Source of the DNA: Hyphochytrium catenoides
Lineage: Eukaryota > Sar > Hyphochytriomycetes > Hyphochytriales > Hyphochytriaceae
Direction: 5' to 3'
DNA: 64,000 nt
Assembly: GCA_900088475.1 (NCBI GenBank)
Contig: FLMG01004374.1
Span: forward strand, 70,809 to 134,808
Shown: positions 14,101-24,000 of the stretch, piece by piece
How the letters are laid out: each line of letters starts with the position of its first letter
Position numbering within the stretch: the stretch's first letter is position 1
Program-made: the position numbers and the translations under genes
Notes under the pieces: generated by a model
Seen by the model: only the letters and a program-made list of their open reading frames with translations
Told to the model about the DNA's origin: nothing
Databases searched by the model: none

Positions 14101-14246
14101 ACTTTGCAAAGCATGGCCGCCAGAGCTAGCCCATCATTCCTGTGAAACTCAAACAGCTGATGGCCTACCTTCGGAGAGCGCTTGTCCTCAAACTGCAAAT
14201 AGTGCAGCAGCGGAGGCAAAAGTTCCCTTTCGAAGGAGCTGGGCAT
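11169..14246 (-). CDS. BRO1-domain protein (BROX/plant BRO1-like)
   Basis: Exons deduced on the minus strand: 14169-14246, 13907-14065, 13465-13647, 13298-13400, 13102-13193, 12938-13042, 12812-12872 and 12558-12755, then about 12268-12346, 12000-12080, 11756-11886 and further small exons to a TAA at 11169-11171. Phases agree at the first eight joins. Start ATG 14246 gives MPSSFERELLPPLLHYLQFE. BRO1 landmarks, in order: SLLEYAKLMQGFV; FCEWPELL; EVTQSLLCGAVMLINRGQEL (the 'LFNIGALY' helix); VLKEAYQCFLQASGLLDKAL; LALVQAQELTILRAVLG (family 'AQAQE' signature); KRFYCQTLASYYV; WKEETAAGCVKAIANYQQAL; RNNAVYYEPVP (equivalent to 'NDFIYFQKIP'). BRO1 domains bind ESCRT-III/CHMP4 in endosomal sorting. Predicted length is about 430 aa, the size of BROX, without the V-domain of ALIX. 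The last joins are provisional. Confidence 0.85.
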
Positions 14247-14328
14247 CGCTTCCTTTTAACGTAAAGACAGTCCTAAGGGAGCTCGTGGCTCAGCGAAGGA
14301 GTGGCAGAAAACGAATCAGCTCCCTCTG

Positions 14329-15060
14329 ACCAGGACGAATTTCCTTCGTGGTGCAATGGAGTGGAACGCGAAGTGCCTTTTCAGTTCCCCCTCTGTGTCG
14401 TCCTCAAGCTCCCTTCTTCTGCAGCCCTGTCACGCTCTGATGATGAGGGAACTTTCTCAGTCTGCTTCTCACTCTTGGGCTTCACGCCGCTGTTTGTCTG
14501 GATCGCCATCATCTTCTGAACCGCTTCCTCCTCCCTGCCGTCAAGGATGAGAGAGCCGATGATACGCGATACCATTGTGATTCTGATGATAGGAAAGAAC
14601 GTACACCAGTACTCCTGGGGGAGTCCTGTCACTGTAAGTCCAAGACAAACACTGTGGTACTGTACGATGGAAGGGACAGCAGCAGACAGAGAACCCGGCT
14701 CATCTTCGTGGGACCTTTTGCCACTCTTGTTGGCCACTTGTGACCATGCTCGCTTCGTCAGGAATGAGATGTCTTGAAGACTTGTGGGGTGAAGACCTTG
14801 ACGTGGCCAGGGCTTGGCTAGCCAGTCAAGCTCTCCCGCACTTTCCATTTGGTTCCTTGCAAGGAGGAGGTCCTAGTCTTTGTTTGTCGGTGTTGGTAGA
14901 TTCTTCGCGCGGTGGTGGGAGTGCCTTTGATCTGTAAGGCAGAGCTCGACTGAAGATTCCTGTGAGCTCAGCTGATGTCTTTGGGTCATGCAGTCTAACA
15001 AAGTTGCTCTGCAATGGTATCATCATGACTACGCATCATACAATGAAGGGTGAAGGGAGA
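14329..15060 (-). other. Possible small minus-strand gene, unrecognised
   Basis: Between the BRO1 and DUF501 genes (same strand) there are coding-like fragments. One is MIPLQSNFVRLHDPKTSAEL, whose ATG lies at about 15026. A second, Pro/Lys-rich stretch reads KALPPPREESTNTDKQR. A third, open at about 14381-14600, reads DGREEEAVQKMMAIQTNSG. They might be exons of one short protein, but I could not find phase-consistent splice sites for all of them and I do not recognise the family. The fragments could equally be 5' UTR or intron sequence of the BRO1 gene. Confidence 0.2.
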
Positions 15061-15673
15061 ACGGAAGTGATAATGAGATACGCTGTTCGGATAGCCCTGC
15101 TTCTGCAATTTATAAAAGATCACTGGTGATATATAGTTGCACCTGAAGGGAACTATCTTGCCTGACGCACCAGACCGACGACACATTTCAAGTACTTAAC
15201 TCGCACAGTGAGCTAAGCAGAAGGTCCGGAGGTTCGTTGGAAATATAATGGGTGATATACCGAGGCTGGCCAGACCGCGAAACCATAGCTTTAGGAAACA
15301 TTGCCATAGAGAGACTAGGGAAGGGGAAGGACCGTGCTTGGATAACTTTGTGAAGGAGAATCCCCTTGGAGCAGGTAAAGAGTGGCGGTTTCGCCTCCAG
15401 CTCCAGTGGGTGCTAGATAGGAACTTGGGCTATTTTTTCCCACAGTCAGAGACGTCATAGGGTTGGGGGCTTCCTTAGGCGCTCTTACTTGGCGCCTATC
15501 CTCCACAATCCCTATAAGCATGAAAGCAGCCCGCCACCCTGGACGTCAACAGTAATGGCTAGAGAACAAAGGGCCTGTCCTCTTCTTTCACCCTTCCCTC
15601 TCTTGGTTGTCCCTGTATGTGCCGGGATTAAGCAGTTGTTAACGCTGCAACCGTAGAGATACGGGTAATTCTG

Positions 15674-16748
15674 CTAGGAGTCGATGTCCAAATTCTGAAG
15701 AAGTTCATGAACCCAGCGCCCCACAAGACTTTCGCTCGAAGAGCCCAGAAAGTGGGCATAGTGTGCGTGTAAGCACTTTACGCCGTGAGGGGACGACATT
15801 CCGGCCACGCCTATTGTGGCCATCCTCTCGTAGAGGCCCCGAGTCTTCAGAAGCTCGAGATCTGACTCCTGGTACGCAAGTGTGAGAGAGAGTTCTCTAG
15901 AAAGCGCATGGGCAAACCATGAAGAAGAATGGCTTACCCTTAACAGCTCAATGCGTTGCCTCGCATAGGCACGGTGGTTCTCTTCGAGCTCCTGCATGGA
16001 AGGAGGTCACAAATTATTGATTCAACATGCCACAGTTCTCTCTTTTTTTGAGGTAGGATACACTCAGCTCACAGAACGAGCACAAATTGAGAGGGAGGCC
16101 AGGGGGAAACGCGGAGAAGGTGAGACGTCTAGAAGGGCAGGACAAAAAATAAAGGGGCGCTAGCAGATCTAGACACTGCGAGGGGACCCACAAAAGTAAA
16201 GCAAAGGCAGAGATAAGAGTCTGCAAAAGAGAAAATGAACGCGCGTGTATAGAAGTGATGACCGACATGGAGGAGGCAGGGTATTATGAGTTACATGGAG
16301 AAGCGCAAAGCGGGAAGATGCAAGAGGAGATTATCGGCAGTTACCCGGAGCAGTGTTGGATTGGCTTCCAGTCTTTTCTGGAAGGCATTGATATACCCTT
16401 CTGCTTCCAACCTGGAGATTTTCTCCTTCAGAGTAGGGGAGCAGAGCCAGTATATGGTGGGAAAGGGTTCCATTGTCTGCCTCTGATTTGCTTTGTACTT
16501 GCCTAACGCATTGTTCAAGGGGTACAGCAGCAGCACCGCAGGCTTTCCTACAAAATGTGGAGCTTGAGGCAGCTCATTCGTCGCGTTGCCTGGCTAAAAG
16601 AGCTGCTAAACTTACCTGAGTCCTCTTCTCTTGCCACAATGCGCAGGAGGTTCTGGGGAACATAACCTAGCTGCGCCTGAACATCTTCCAGGTCAGTAGG
16701 TGAGAGAGATTCTGCGGGTGAAGGAGGGTTCCAGTCCGCGGTAGACAT
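15674..16748 (-). CDS. DUF501-family protein
   Basis: Exon 1, 16616-16748, begins at ATG 16748 (MSTADWNPPSPAESLSP) and contains LEDVQAQLGYVPQNLLRIVA, the N-terminal DUF501 motif. Exon 2 starts at about 16551 after a TTTGTAG acceptor and continues in phase (GKPAVLLLYPLNNALG, then PFPTIYWLCSPTLKEKISRL and EAEG). Later exons read ELEENHRAYARQRIELL and, ending at the TAG 15674-15676, GVAGMSSPHGVKCLHAHYAH plus LVGRWVHELL. 'Y/FPTxYWLxxP...SRLEAEG' and 'GVKCLHAHxAH' are the hallmark blocks of DUF501, a mostly bacterial family of unknown function often encoded near septum-formation genes. The histidine/cysteine block suggests a metal or catalytic site (inference). Spliced length is about 200 aa, normal for the family. 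No organelle-targeting extension is obvious. Confidence 0.82.
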
Positions 16749-17892
16749 GGCCAGAGTAACCTACGGTCGGCCCTCTTACTGCTGGACCTTGCCCCTGCTT
16801 ATAAGGTCTTGCTTCTCCAATGCACGATCATCTCTCTTCGACCAAGTTGCAAGTGTGAGAATGCTCCTAAGGAGCGTCCCTTCTTCCCTTCGTTATATAT
16901 ATACAGAGCTGGCCCGATGCGGCATGGGCTCATTGGCGCCGCCACTATAGGAAACTCGTTCTCATCGAGTAGTAGTAATATCTTCTAACCCCCAGAATTA
17001 TCCTGTAAGGGGACGGATCCGTTCTTAATAATAGGCCGCGAGTTGGTGATGGCTCACTGTGAAGTTTATTGGCAAGTGTCAAGCGGCGAGAAGCTGCTGA
17101 ATGAGATGTCTATGGACACAGCAGCAACAGTGCCACATGATGTTTGCCTCTTAATGAAATAGAGTCAGAAAGGTGTGTCTCACTTTCTCTATGTCCGCTA
17201 TGATATTATTTGGCATGCTCTTGGGACCGCTTTTGTCTATGAGTGAGTCTCAAACAGAAGGCACAATCGGGAACCTTCAGTAGAAGGAAAGAGCCCTGGG
17301 GTTGCCCAGTTAGCAATGTTAAATGCCAGTACAATGGGTAGGCCAAGATTGGTCATTAGATACTTCTCGCAAGTAGAGCCACTCAGCCACAATGTTCAGG
17401 GCCACATTGGCTCGCTCGAATCTTGCTGAGCGTTTGCTAACTAGCATGTACGTCATGATATCTCTGATGGATCTAACCCCGAAGAGCCTTGTATAAGGAA
17501 GTGGGTAAGAAGAACCGGGACAGCAGACAGGAACTGTTTGTAAAAGGCGGCATTACGGAAGAGCCCTTATGGAGGAAGGTTGAGGCTTGGCCCCTGTCGT
17601 TAAAGGTATTATGCCACTGAGTCAATCGCTAGTCATGTACAAAGAGGTGTCACTTGCAGAAGCAAGGCCACGGAGGGTCCTCAGCTCTCCCGTTGTGATA
17701 ACAGTGAAGGGTGTAATGCTGGCAAAGAGCCGATAGTGCCGCCATATGAAATATCCCGAAGACATGTAAACAATGGCTTCTAAGCTGGCAGAAAGAAGGC
17801 TATGAAGCAGTTAGTAACCCGAGCATCGCAGCTTATGATGCAGGCTTCTGCTCTATGCAAGGCGCAGTAACGCCATTGCTTGATAGTGCCGT
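16749..17892. other. Intergenic stretch, no gene recognised
   Basis: This 1.1-kb gap has no open frame longer than about 70 codons and no motif I can name on either strand. It lies upstream of the DUF501 start and downstream of the HIG1 stop. No structured RNA or repeat was noticed. Confidence 0.5.
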
Positions 17893-18368
17893 CTAGCCTT
17901 CAACTACGTGGTAGCGGTCACGCGTGTCTGCAAATTTTGGCAAAATCTCCCTCAGAGACAGAGCAAAAGTTGCACCTCACACCGCAACTTACCTCTAGGT
18001 TTCGGTCGGCCCCCAGTCATGCTTCTGTACGAACCGTAAGCTAGTGCAGCCAGCGTCACTCCTTGGGCAAGGACTCTGGCCCTCATAAACTTGTTTTGCT
18101 TCTTCGAATCCCCTCGGATAAAAGAAACAAGGCCGCCGCTTAGGATAAGTATGGTCGCCGCCGCACCTATGCCCAGAGAGCGTAAACGATTGAAGGGGCT
18201 GGGTTACAATCTAGCCATTAAGTTGGCACCTATGGGAATGATCGGATCCTGTTTCGCCTTAGCCCAGAAACGGTCCATCCCTGTCATCGGGGGATGGCGG
18301 TGATCACTAAAGTCAGAAAGGTTGGCTTCAGGCACCGACTGGCCACGTGCATCTTCTGGATATGGCAT
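17893..18368 (-). CDS. HIG1-domain mitochondrial protein
   Basis: Three exons with fully consistent phases: 18230-18368, 17993-18166 and 17927-17893, giving 115 aa. Start ATG 18368 (MPYPEDARGQSVPEANLSDF). The HIG_1_N signature is clear: AKQDPIIPIG spans the first junction into AAATILILSGGLVSFIRGDS (first membrane helix), then the QNKFMRARVLAQG hallmark (family 'MRARVLAQG') and VTLAALAYGSY (second helix). Family members (HIGD1/2, Rcf1/2) sit in the inner mitochondrial membrane and assist cytochrome c oxidase and supercomplex assembly. The 63-bp intron 18167-18229 must be removed: unspliced, the frame meets a TAA. The C-terminus is DTRDRYHVVEG. The gene lies head-to-head with the small membrane-protein gene at 18945. 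Longer upstream reading exists only with a non-ATG start, so I prefer the ATG. Confidence 0.9.
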
Positions 18369-18944
18369 TGCTACTCGCTCAGAAAAGCCGGACCAGCGGC
18401 GCAATCTGCCCTTCTCACGGCCAGCGTTTGTCTCCAACAATATCCGGAAGCAAAGCACTCGGCACCTAACGAGCAGCTCTGCAGTTCACTGCTGGCGCTG
18501 CGAATCGACCAAGCAAGTTACAGACTGAATGATGCGTACCAAGCTAGAAGGAAGAAGTGTTTGGGACAAGTAAGTAACTAGAACAGCCCAGTTAGTCGGT
18601 AACGACAATGAGTGACGCACACAAAGACTCAAAAAGTCTTCTTCTTCTCTTGCTTCTTGTCGAAGGTTGACAAAGTCATCAACAGCCTTTCACCAGCTGG
18701 TGATCATCACGACTTTCCTCAGCTCACAGCTGTATTACCAAGTTTCCTAAGGTCCATGTCAAGGTGTACCTGGAGCGCTTCTTTTGCTCTTTGTAACTCT
18801 TAGTAGTATCGTAGGACGTAGGGATAGGCACTGGTATCCCATTAATCCGGTTGCTCACGCGAGGCTCAAACACAGGTGTGGTGTGCACCCTTATCTTGGT
18901 TCAGAGTTCTTGAGAAGACTTGGTTCGAGAGGAGCGGACGCAAG

Positions 18945-19313
18945 ATGTTTTTACCCTTTCGCAACATCACCAGTCGCCAGAGGTGCTGTTCAAGACTTAC
19001 TGTTATTACTTTCCCGTCATACGGACTGAGACTTCACCTTTGTTCTTCCTGCAATCCCTTTGGCAGTATGATGGCATGGGGTGCCTGCGCGGTCCTCACT
19101 GGAATTTGGTACATGCTGGACGACTATGAGAAGAAACATCCTAGAGTAAATCCAGAGCGACGGGTAAGACCAGTCTCCGCTGGTGAATGCCAGGCTTTAT
19201 TATTGACTTGGAGTATCATCGTTTCACAGGCCTGGTCAGAGGTTGACAAGTACTATAATAAAGGCAGGGGCCAGCAAGAGCTGGGGGACAAGGGGAGAGA
19301 TGCTACTACTTAG
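18945..19313 (+). CDS. Small single-pass membrane protein, unrecognised
   Basis: Start ATG 18945 (MFLPFRNITSRQ). Proposed exons are 18945-18982, 19067-19163 and 19230-19313, ending in TAG 19311-19313. The spliced product has about 72 residues: a short basic N-terminus, one hydrophobic segment (MMAWGACAVLTGIWYM), then a charged tail (DDYEKKHPRVNPERR, SEVDKYYNKGRGQQELGDKG). That layout is typical of small accessory subunits of inner mitochondrial membrane complexes, but I cannot name one. Both introns (84 and 66 bp) are multiples of three and free of stops, so an unspliced message would still encode 123 aa. The final codons lie inside the first copy of a 64-bp tandem repeat. The gene is divergent from the HIG1 gene. 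Confidence 0.5.
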   Translation: MFLPFRNITSRQRCCSRLTVITFPSYGLRLHLCSSCNPFGSMMAWGACAVLTGIWYMLDDYEKKHPRVNPERRVRPVSAGECQALLLTWSIIVSQAWSEVDKYYNKGRGQQELGDKGRDATT

Positions 19314-19495
19314 ACGTAAGAGCTCTATCAGTGGTGGTTGGCTTGCCGATCACTCATCGCGAGATGCTACCACTTAGACGTAAGAGCTCTATCAGTGGTG
19401 GTTGGCTGGCCGATCACTCATCGCGAGATGCTATTACGTAGACGTAAGAGCTCTATCAGTGGTGGTTGGCTGGCCGATCACTCATCGCGAGATGC
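19297..19495. repeat. 64-bp tandem repeat, three copies plus a partial fourth
   Basis: Copies begin with GAGATGC at 19297, 19361, 19425 and 19489, an exact 64-bp spacing. Each full copy contains TAGACGTAAGAGCTCTATCA and GTGGTGGTTGGC and ends in CACTCATCGC. Copies 2 and 3 differ by only a few bases (for example CTTAG versus CGTAG), which points to recent expansion. The first copy begins within the coding sequence of the small membrane protein and supplies its last codons and stop. Confidence 0.95.
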
Positions 19496-19925
19496 AACTA
19501 CTTAGATGAAAGGGGCATATGGTAGACAACGTTTGCCAAGTACAGGCGACGAAGTGCTTTATTAAAGGGGATAGATGCCGGACGTTTGAACGTCAAGCAA
19601 TAGAGAAGGAGAAGCAATCTGCTGCGCATGTCACAGGAGCTGCAGAAACAGAGGCAGGGCCATGGTGCTCACACTCATTGTGTGGGGAATGAGAGCCACT
19701 TTTTGGTAAAGTATTTTCTCTATTATACGCTCAACATTAGCTATTTATGCTGTTTCGATTGTAACACCCAAGCCCTTCGAGGAGCCCAATAAATTATAAG
19801 AGACAGACGGGCACATCATCACATCCCACGCGGCACACTCCGCTTGACTAGATCTAGTAGATTTTCATCCAATGACTGCACGGATACAGGTTGGAAGACT
19901 TTCTCCTGGTCAAGTGGAATAAAGA

Positions 19926-21025
19926 TTATCGCGCAGCAGCGGGAATGCGAGAGAAGCCATTGATACGACAAAAAGGGTGCTGCATGTGAATATCAGTGGG
20001 TTTCCTGCCATTCGTGGCGCCGTGCATGGCTTCAGAGTTGGCTAGGGACCCAAGTATAAAGGCCGTCAGCGCTTCATCACGACTAATGCCACGGTCCATT
20101 TGAGGGACGAATGGCTCTTTCGCTGCACTCGGGGCGGCAAAGAAAGCTGACTCCGCCATAGCACCGATTGACTGGGTAATTTGTTGCTGCAGGAGAGTCA
20201 AATGCTTTACTGTGGGCAAGGTGACCATTTTCTTGTGTGAAACCTCTATCACTGGTTTCCCAGTGTCACGCCCAGAAAGCAGAGACGCACATCGACCTGA
20301 ACCAAACGCTGGCGGAAGTGGCGGTCCTTCCGCCTTCTCCATGATCATTGCAATGGGAGAGTCACTTCGATCGCTGTCATCCGTAGATTGGGAGGAAAGC
20401 GAAGAGTTGCGGCTAAGCCCTGGCTTGCATCTAGCTCCAGGAATCTGTCTTGGCAGCTCTTGGCTGGAACCCTCACTAGCTTTCTTGTTTGCGTCCTTTC
20501 CGACATTTCTTTTCTTGATGAGGCGAACTCTGTCTTTGTCACCACGAGTAAAGTTTTCACTGTAGTAGGTCGCGGGTTTGGACCCTGGGCGCTGAGCAAG
20601 GAAGCCATGATAGTTCAATTGCCTGGTGAAGCTGTGATACTTGCTGTCTGTTAGGATGTAAGGGAAACAGACGCGTCAGAAATGACCGAATGTGCTATTC
20701 CACGCACATGGCAGCACTCTTACGTTTGAAGTACTTGGGAAGGACCTCATTCTCCAGCCGAACACGGTCATGAATTTGAAATGCTCGCCCATCTGAGTGG
20801 AGGTCAATAAAACGAGAGGTTAGGCCTTATGATGAGCTTATCTCAGAGGTCTACCGATACATCCTTACCTGCGGTCCATGAAAGAACGGAGCTATCCTCT
20901 GTATCTAGCATCTGGATTAAGCAACCCACGAAAGACCGTGGGGACGACATCCATAGCGCCCGGCCTTCTTTTGCCGTGCCGTCCTTTGAGACGGCTGAGC
21001 GCTTATCTGGGAAGACGGAGGGCAT
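19926..21025 (-). CDS. HSF-type DNA-binding protein, copy A
   Basis: Three exons with consistent phases: 20869-21025, 20724-20792 and 19926-20647. Start ATG 21025 (MPSVFPDKRSAVSKDG). The heat-shock-factor DNA-binding domain begins near residue 35: SPRSFVGCLIQMLDTEDSSV, then LSWTADGRAFQIHDRVRL, ENEVLPKYFKHSKYHSFTRQ, LNYHGFLAQ and finally LIKKRN. This matches the family order 'F..IL...I.W...G..F.I.D...F...VLPKYFKH..F.SFVRQLN.YGF'. The recognition helix is unusual (YHSFTRQLNYHGF). No leucine-zipper oligomerisation region follows; instead there is a Ser-rich linker and a C-terminal block, DEALTAFILGSLANSEAM then MQHPFCRINGFSR, that is also present in copy B. Probably a nuclear sequence-specific regulator; the targets are unknown. 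About 315 aa. Confidence 0.85.
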
Positions 21026-24000
21026 CGTGACTAACTAATGGGGACTAGGGACAGCCGAACGCCGCTTAGTAAAGGAGTTTAGCCCGTGGGGTTGACTGAC
21101 TGCAACTTCAAAGTTTGGACGCTTTTGAAGACTGAGCTTCTTGAACACGGTGTTGAAGAAGGAAGACTGGTCCGACAGGAAGTGGTGGTGCCCCTTCAGA
21201 CGAAGACCAAAAGCTTTTGTTCCCCTTTCTTTCTGAGCCTGGCCTTCTTATGTGCGGCAGAGCGTTCACAAGGAGGAAGGATGAGGGGCAAGAGGAGAAA
21301 CAAAGAAAGAGGAAGATTTTGCTAGCCACGCCCTGCAGGAAAGACTTTCTTGCCCTACCATATCCTACTACTCGTCCTTCACTTCCTCCCTCCTTCCTTC
21401 TCTGTCTTTTACCCCTTCGGGAACAGCAAGAGCAGTAAACGGAAGGTTGAGCTTTGTTCTGAGCCGGCGCGGTGCCCCTTTTCAGGCAGAAGGGGCGAAA
21501 GATGAGAGAGACGAGCAGAGAAGGTAAATGTTAAGGAAGGCTGGAAGAGACAGAGTAGGAGTGAAAGGAGGGAGAAGACAAAGAGGTGGCAGGTTTGGCA
21601 GAGAAGGTTCTTACAGTCCAAGAAAGAAGTCACAGTCACCGACTGTGAAAGGTCTACTAACCCTTTCTCATTGCCACAATCCCTAACTTTGACGCTACTC
21701 TGTCTCGTATAAACGGAGGTGGAACTTCTCAATAGCGATCTGTCTGCTCTATCTCGCCAGCTCTTCACCTCTCTTGACCTCGAAGAGCTAATTAACTTGC
21801 ATCTAACTCTCTCTGTCTCTCGTCTTTGTGCTTTCCATTCTCTCTCGCGCTTGAGAATTCTCTCTTGTGATCGGTGGAAACGGGCAAGAAAAAGCAAAAT
21901 CTCCCAAGCGAACGAAAAGAAAGAAACCCCTAAGATTTTGTTCTGATTCTTGGATATCCTACGATTACAAATGGTCGTAGGACCCACTTACAGCTCCCGC
22001 CAAGTGTTCTTGCCCAGAACCGTTGGGACACCACATTAGGCCCTACTACTACAAGGTAAGATGAGGCTCTTGCATAGATCACTAAAGACTCGACAGTATT
22101 ACCACTTCCACTGGACATTTAAATCTCAGAACTTTCTGACGAAACATTCCCACGATAATTGCGAATGTTTCCCTGCACACCTTGTGATTACTCAGCAATA
22201 AATTGCAGATGAATGTTTCAATTAGTTCAGAAGGACTCCATCAGTTGTTCCTGTGCTCCCAGTAACGGAACTTCTGATCGAAAAGGCAAGAACAGGGAGA
22301 TCTGGAGGTTTGAGGAGGAGCTGCCTATGTCAGGAACTGGTCAGGAATCAGGAATCTACTGCGTCCCATCTTTTATCGCCTATTTGATCAGCAGACTCTT
22401 CGTCCTCGGTAGATCATAGCTTACCTCGAGCCAGACGAAGGGCTACTGTTTGTTGCAATACTTGGCTGGCTTCGGCTCTGGAAAACAGTATGAGCGACAA
22501 TCGCAATCGCAGCCACCCTCTTCAATACCCAGAAAGCCTCGCATCGCTGAATAGGAAGGCCGGTAATAGCATAGCTAACAAAAAGAGAGAAATATTGTTG
22601 TTATCTGTTTCAGTTCAAGCTAGCCACATGAGGAAATGGACCTCGCGACCGCGCGAGCCTGATCATGTATATTCAGTCATTTGTTGGACTGAACGTGATG
22701 ACGGCTTGCTAGTATGGTTTGGTTCGCATGATTACTGCTCGTATCGTTCTAGAGAATTTCGCGTGTAAACCTTATTGGGCCTTAAAAAAGACAGTGAAAT
22801 TTCGGTGCATATGCGCAGCCTGGCTAGATACTTAGTAGGGGGGGATGCAGTGGCCATGATGTAAGATGATGTGAAGGCTACTACAGAAGGCATGTTGGAG
22901 TGATGACCTTTGGCACAGGAATGTGCGTCCATGATCACGAATAAGGCGTCGTCCCACCGCAAAGTGTTGCCCGATGCTTAACTATTCATTGGATTTAACT
23001 GCTGCAACTTATCACCACGAGCACAGTGGTGGTGTTTAGGATCTGAAAGCCTGAAGTGTTCATTTTCTGTCTGACAAATCTACGAAGAAGCAGCTCTTCA
23101 TCCAAGAGCTCTGAGGAATCTTTCGATGGAGCACTACTTCTTATTGAGCCTTGACGTTGGCGCCGCTGCACAATGATTCTCGGCGTCTGCTGGGTTGCCG
23201 CCACGAGGAAAGAAAGCCTTCTTGTTGCAGTTTTGTTGCTATTGATGGATTTCTGGTTCTTTGCAACACTACCCTAGAATAAAAAAAGACAATTGAGCAC
23301 TTCCGTTGGTGCTTGTTAAGGCCTCCTTAGTTGTTGTTGAAGGTACAAAGTGATAGAAAGGGGGGGTCAACTTTGATGACTGCCGAAGAACCATTATTTG
23401 TGGCATATGGATTGTCGGTCTATGATTGCTGTTTTGAATAACGTTTAGATCGGTTAGACAGAGGCAGGAATAACAACAAGGAGGGGTAAATCGGCCATTA
23501 TAAAGATAGGCACTTTCTAAAAGGCAAGTCTCCGTCAATCTTTGAAGGTTGTATTACATGTGTTGTAAATCATCAACACCGTCAGACGACGACAGCGATA
23601 GATACCTAGAGCATCCTCACTGGCCCGGCAGCTTATTGTGTCTCACTTTGAGTCAACAATTGAAAGGAAGAATGACCAGCACCAAATGATGCTCCGCCAC
23701 TGCCCTCTAACCGACACTATGCACTGTTATGACTGTTGCTTTCTGTATAATGCATTTATTTCCTCATGGCTATGTAAATCGCAGACTCGCGATCACGTCA
23801 GACAAGATGAGAGGTGTCATAGCTGTGTAGAGCGCCGACTCGTGATCAAGTCAGCCGTAAGAATGCTGCTGCCGCGCAGCACTTTTTTTCGTGACTTATC
23901 CTCTTCCCCAAAAATTTTACAACACAAATTCGAAGCAGCGCGCAGCAGCACCAGCAGCATTGTAGCAATAATTTTAGGTGTGCATCACCTACACAAGATG

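Noticed and set aside
18167-18229. In-frame TAA in the HIG1 reading frame, suggesting a reassigned stop codon.
   Set aside because: A 63-bp GT-AG intron removes it and restores the exact family motif PIG-AAATILILSGG. Other genes also end normally at TAA, TAG and TGA.
18369-18458. A 30-residue upstream extension of the HIG1 protein.
   Set aside because: It would need a GTG start. The ATG at 18368 gives a normal family length.
21409-21987. A 192-codon minus-strand open frame in the HSF spacer.
   Set aside because: Low-complexity Ser/Leu/Arg composition, no domain and no supporting exons.
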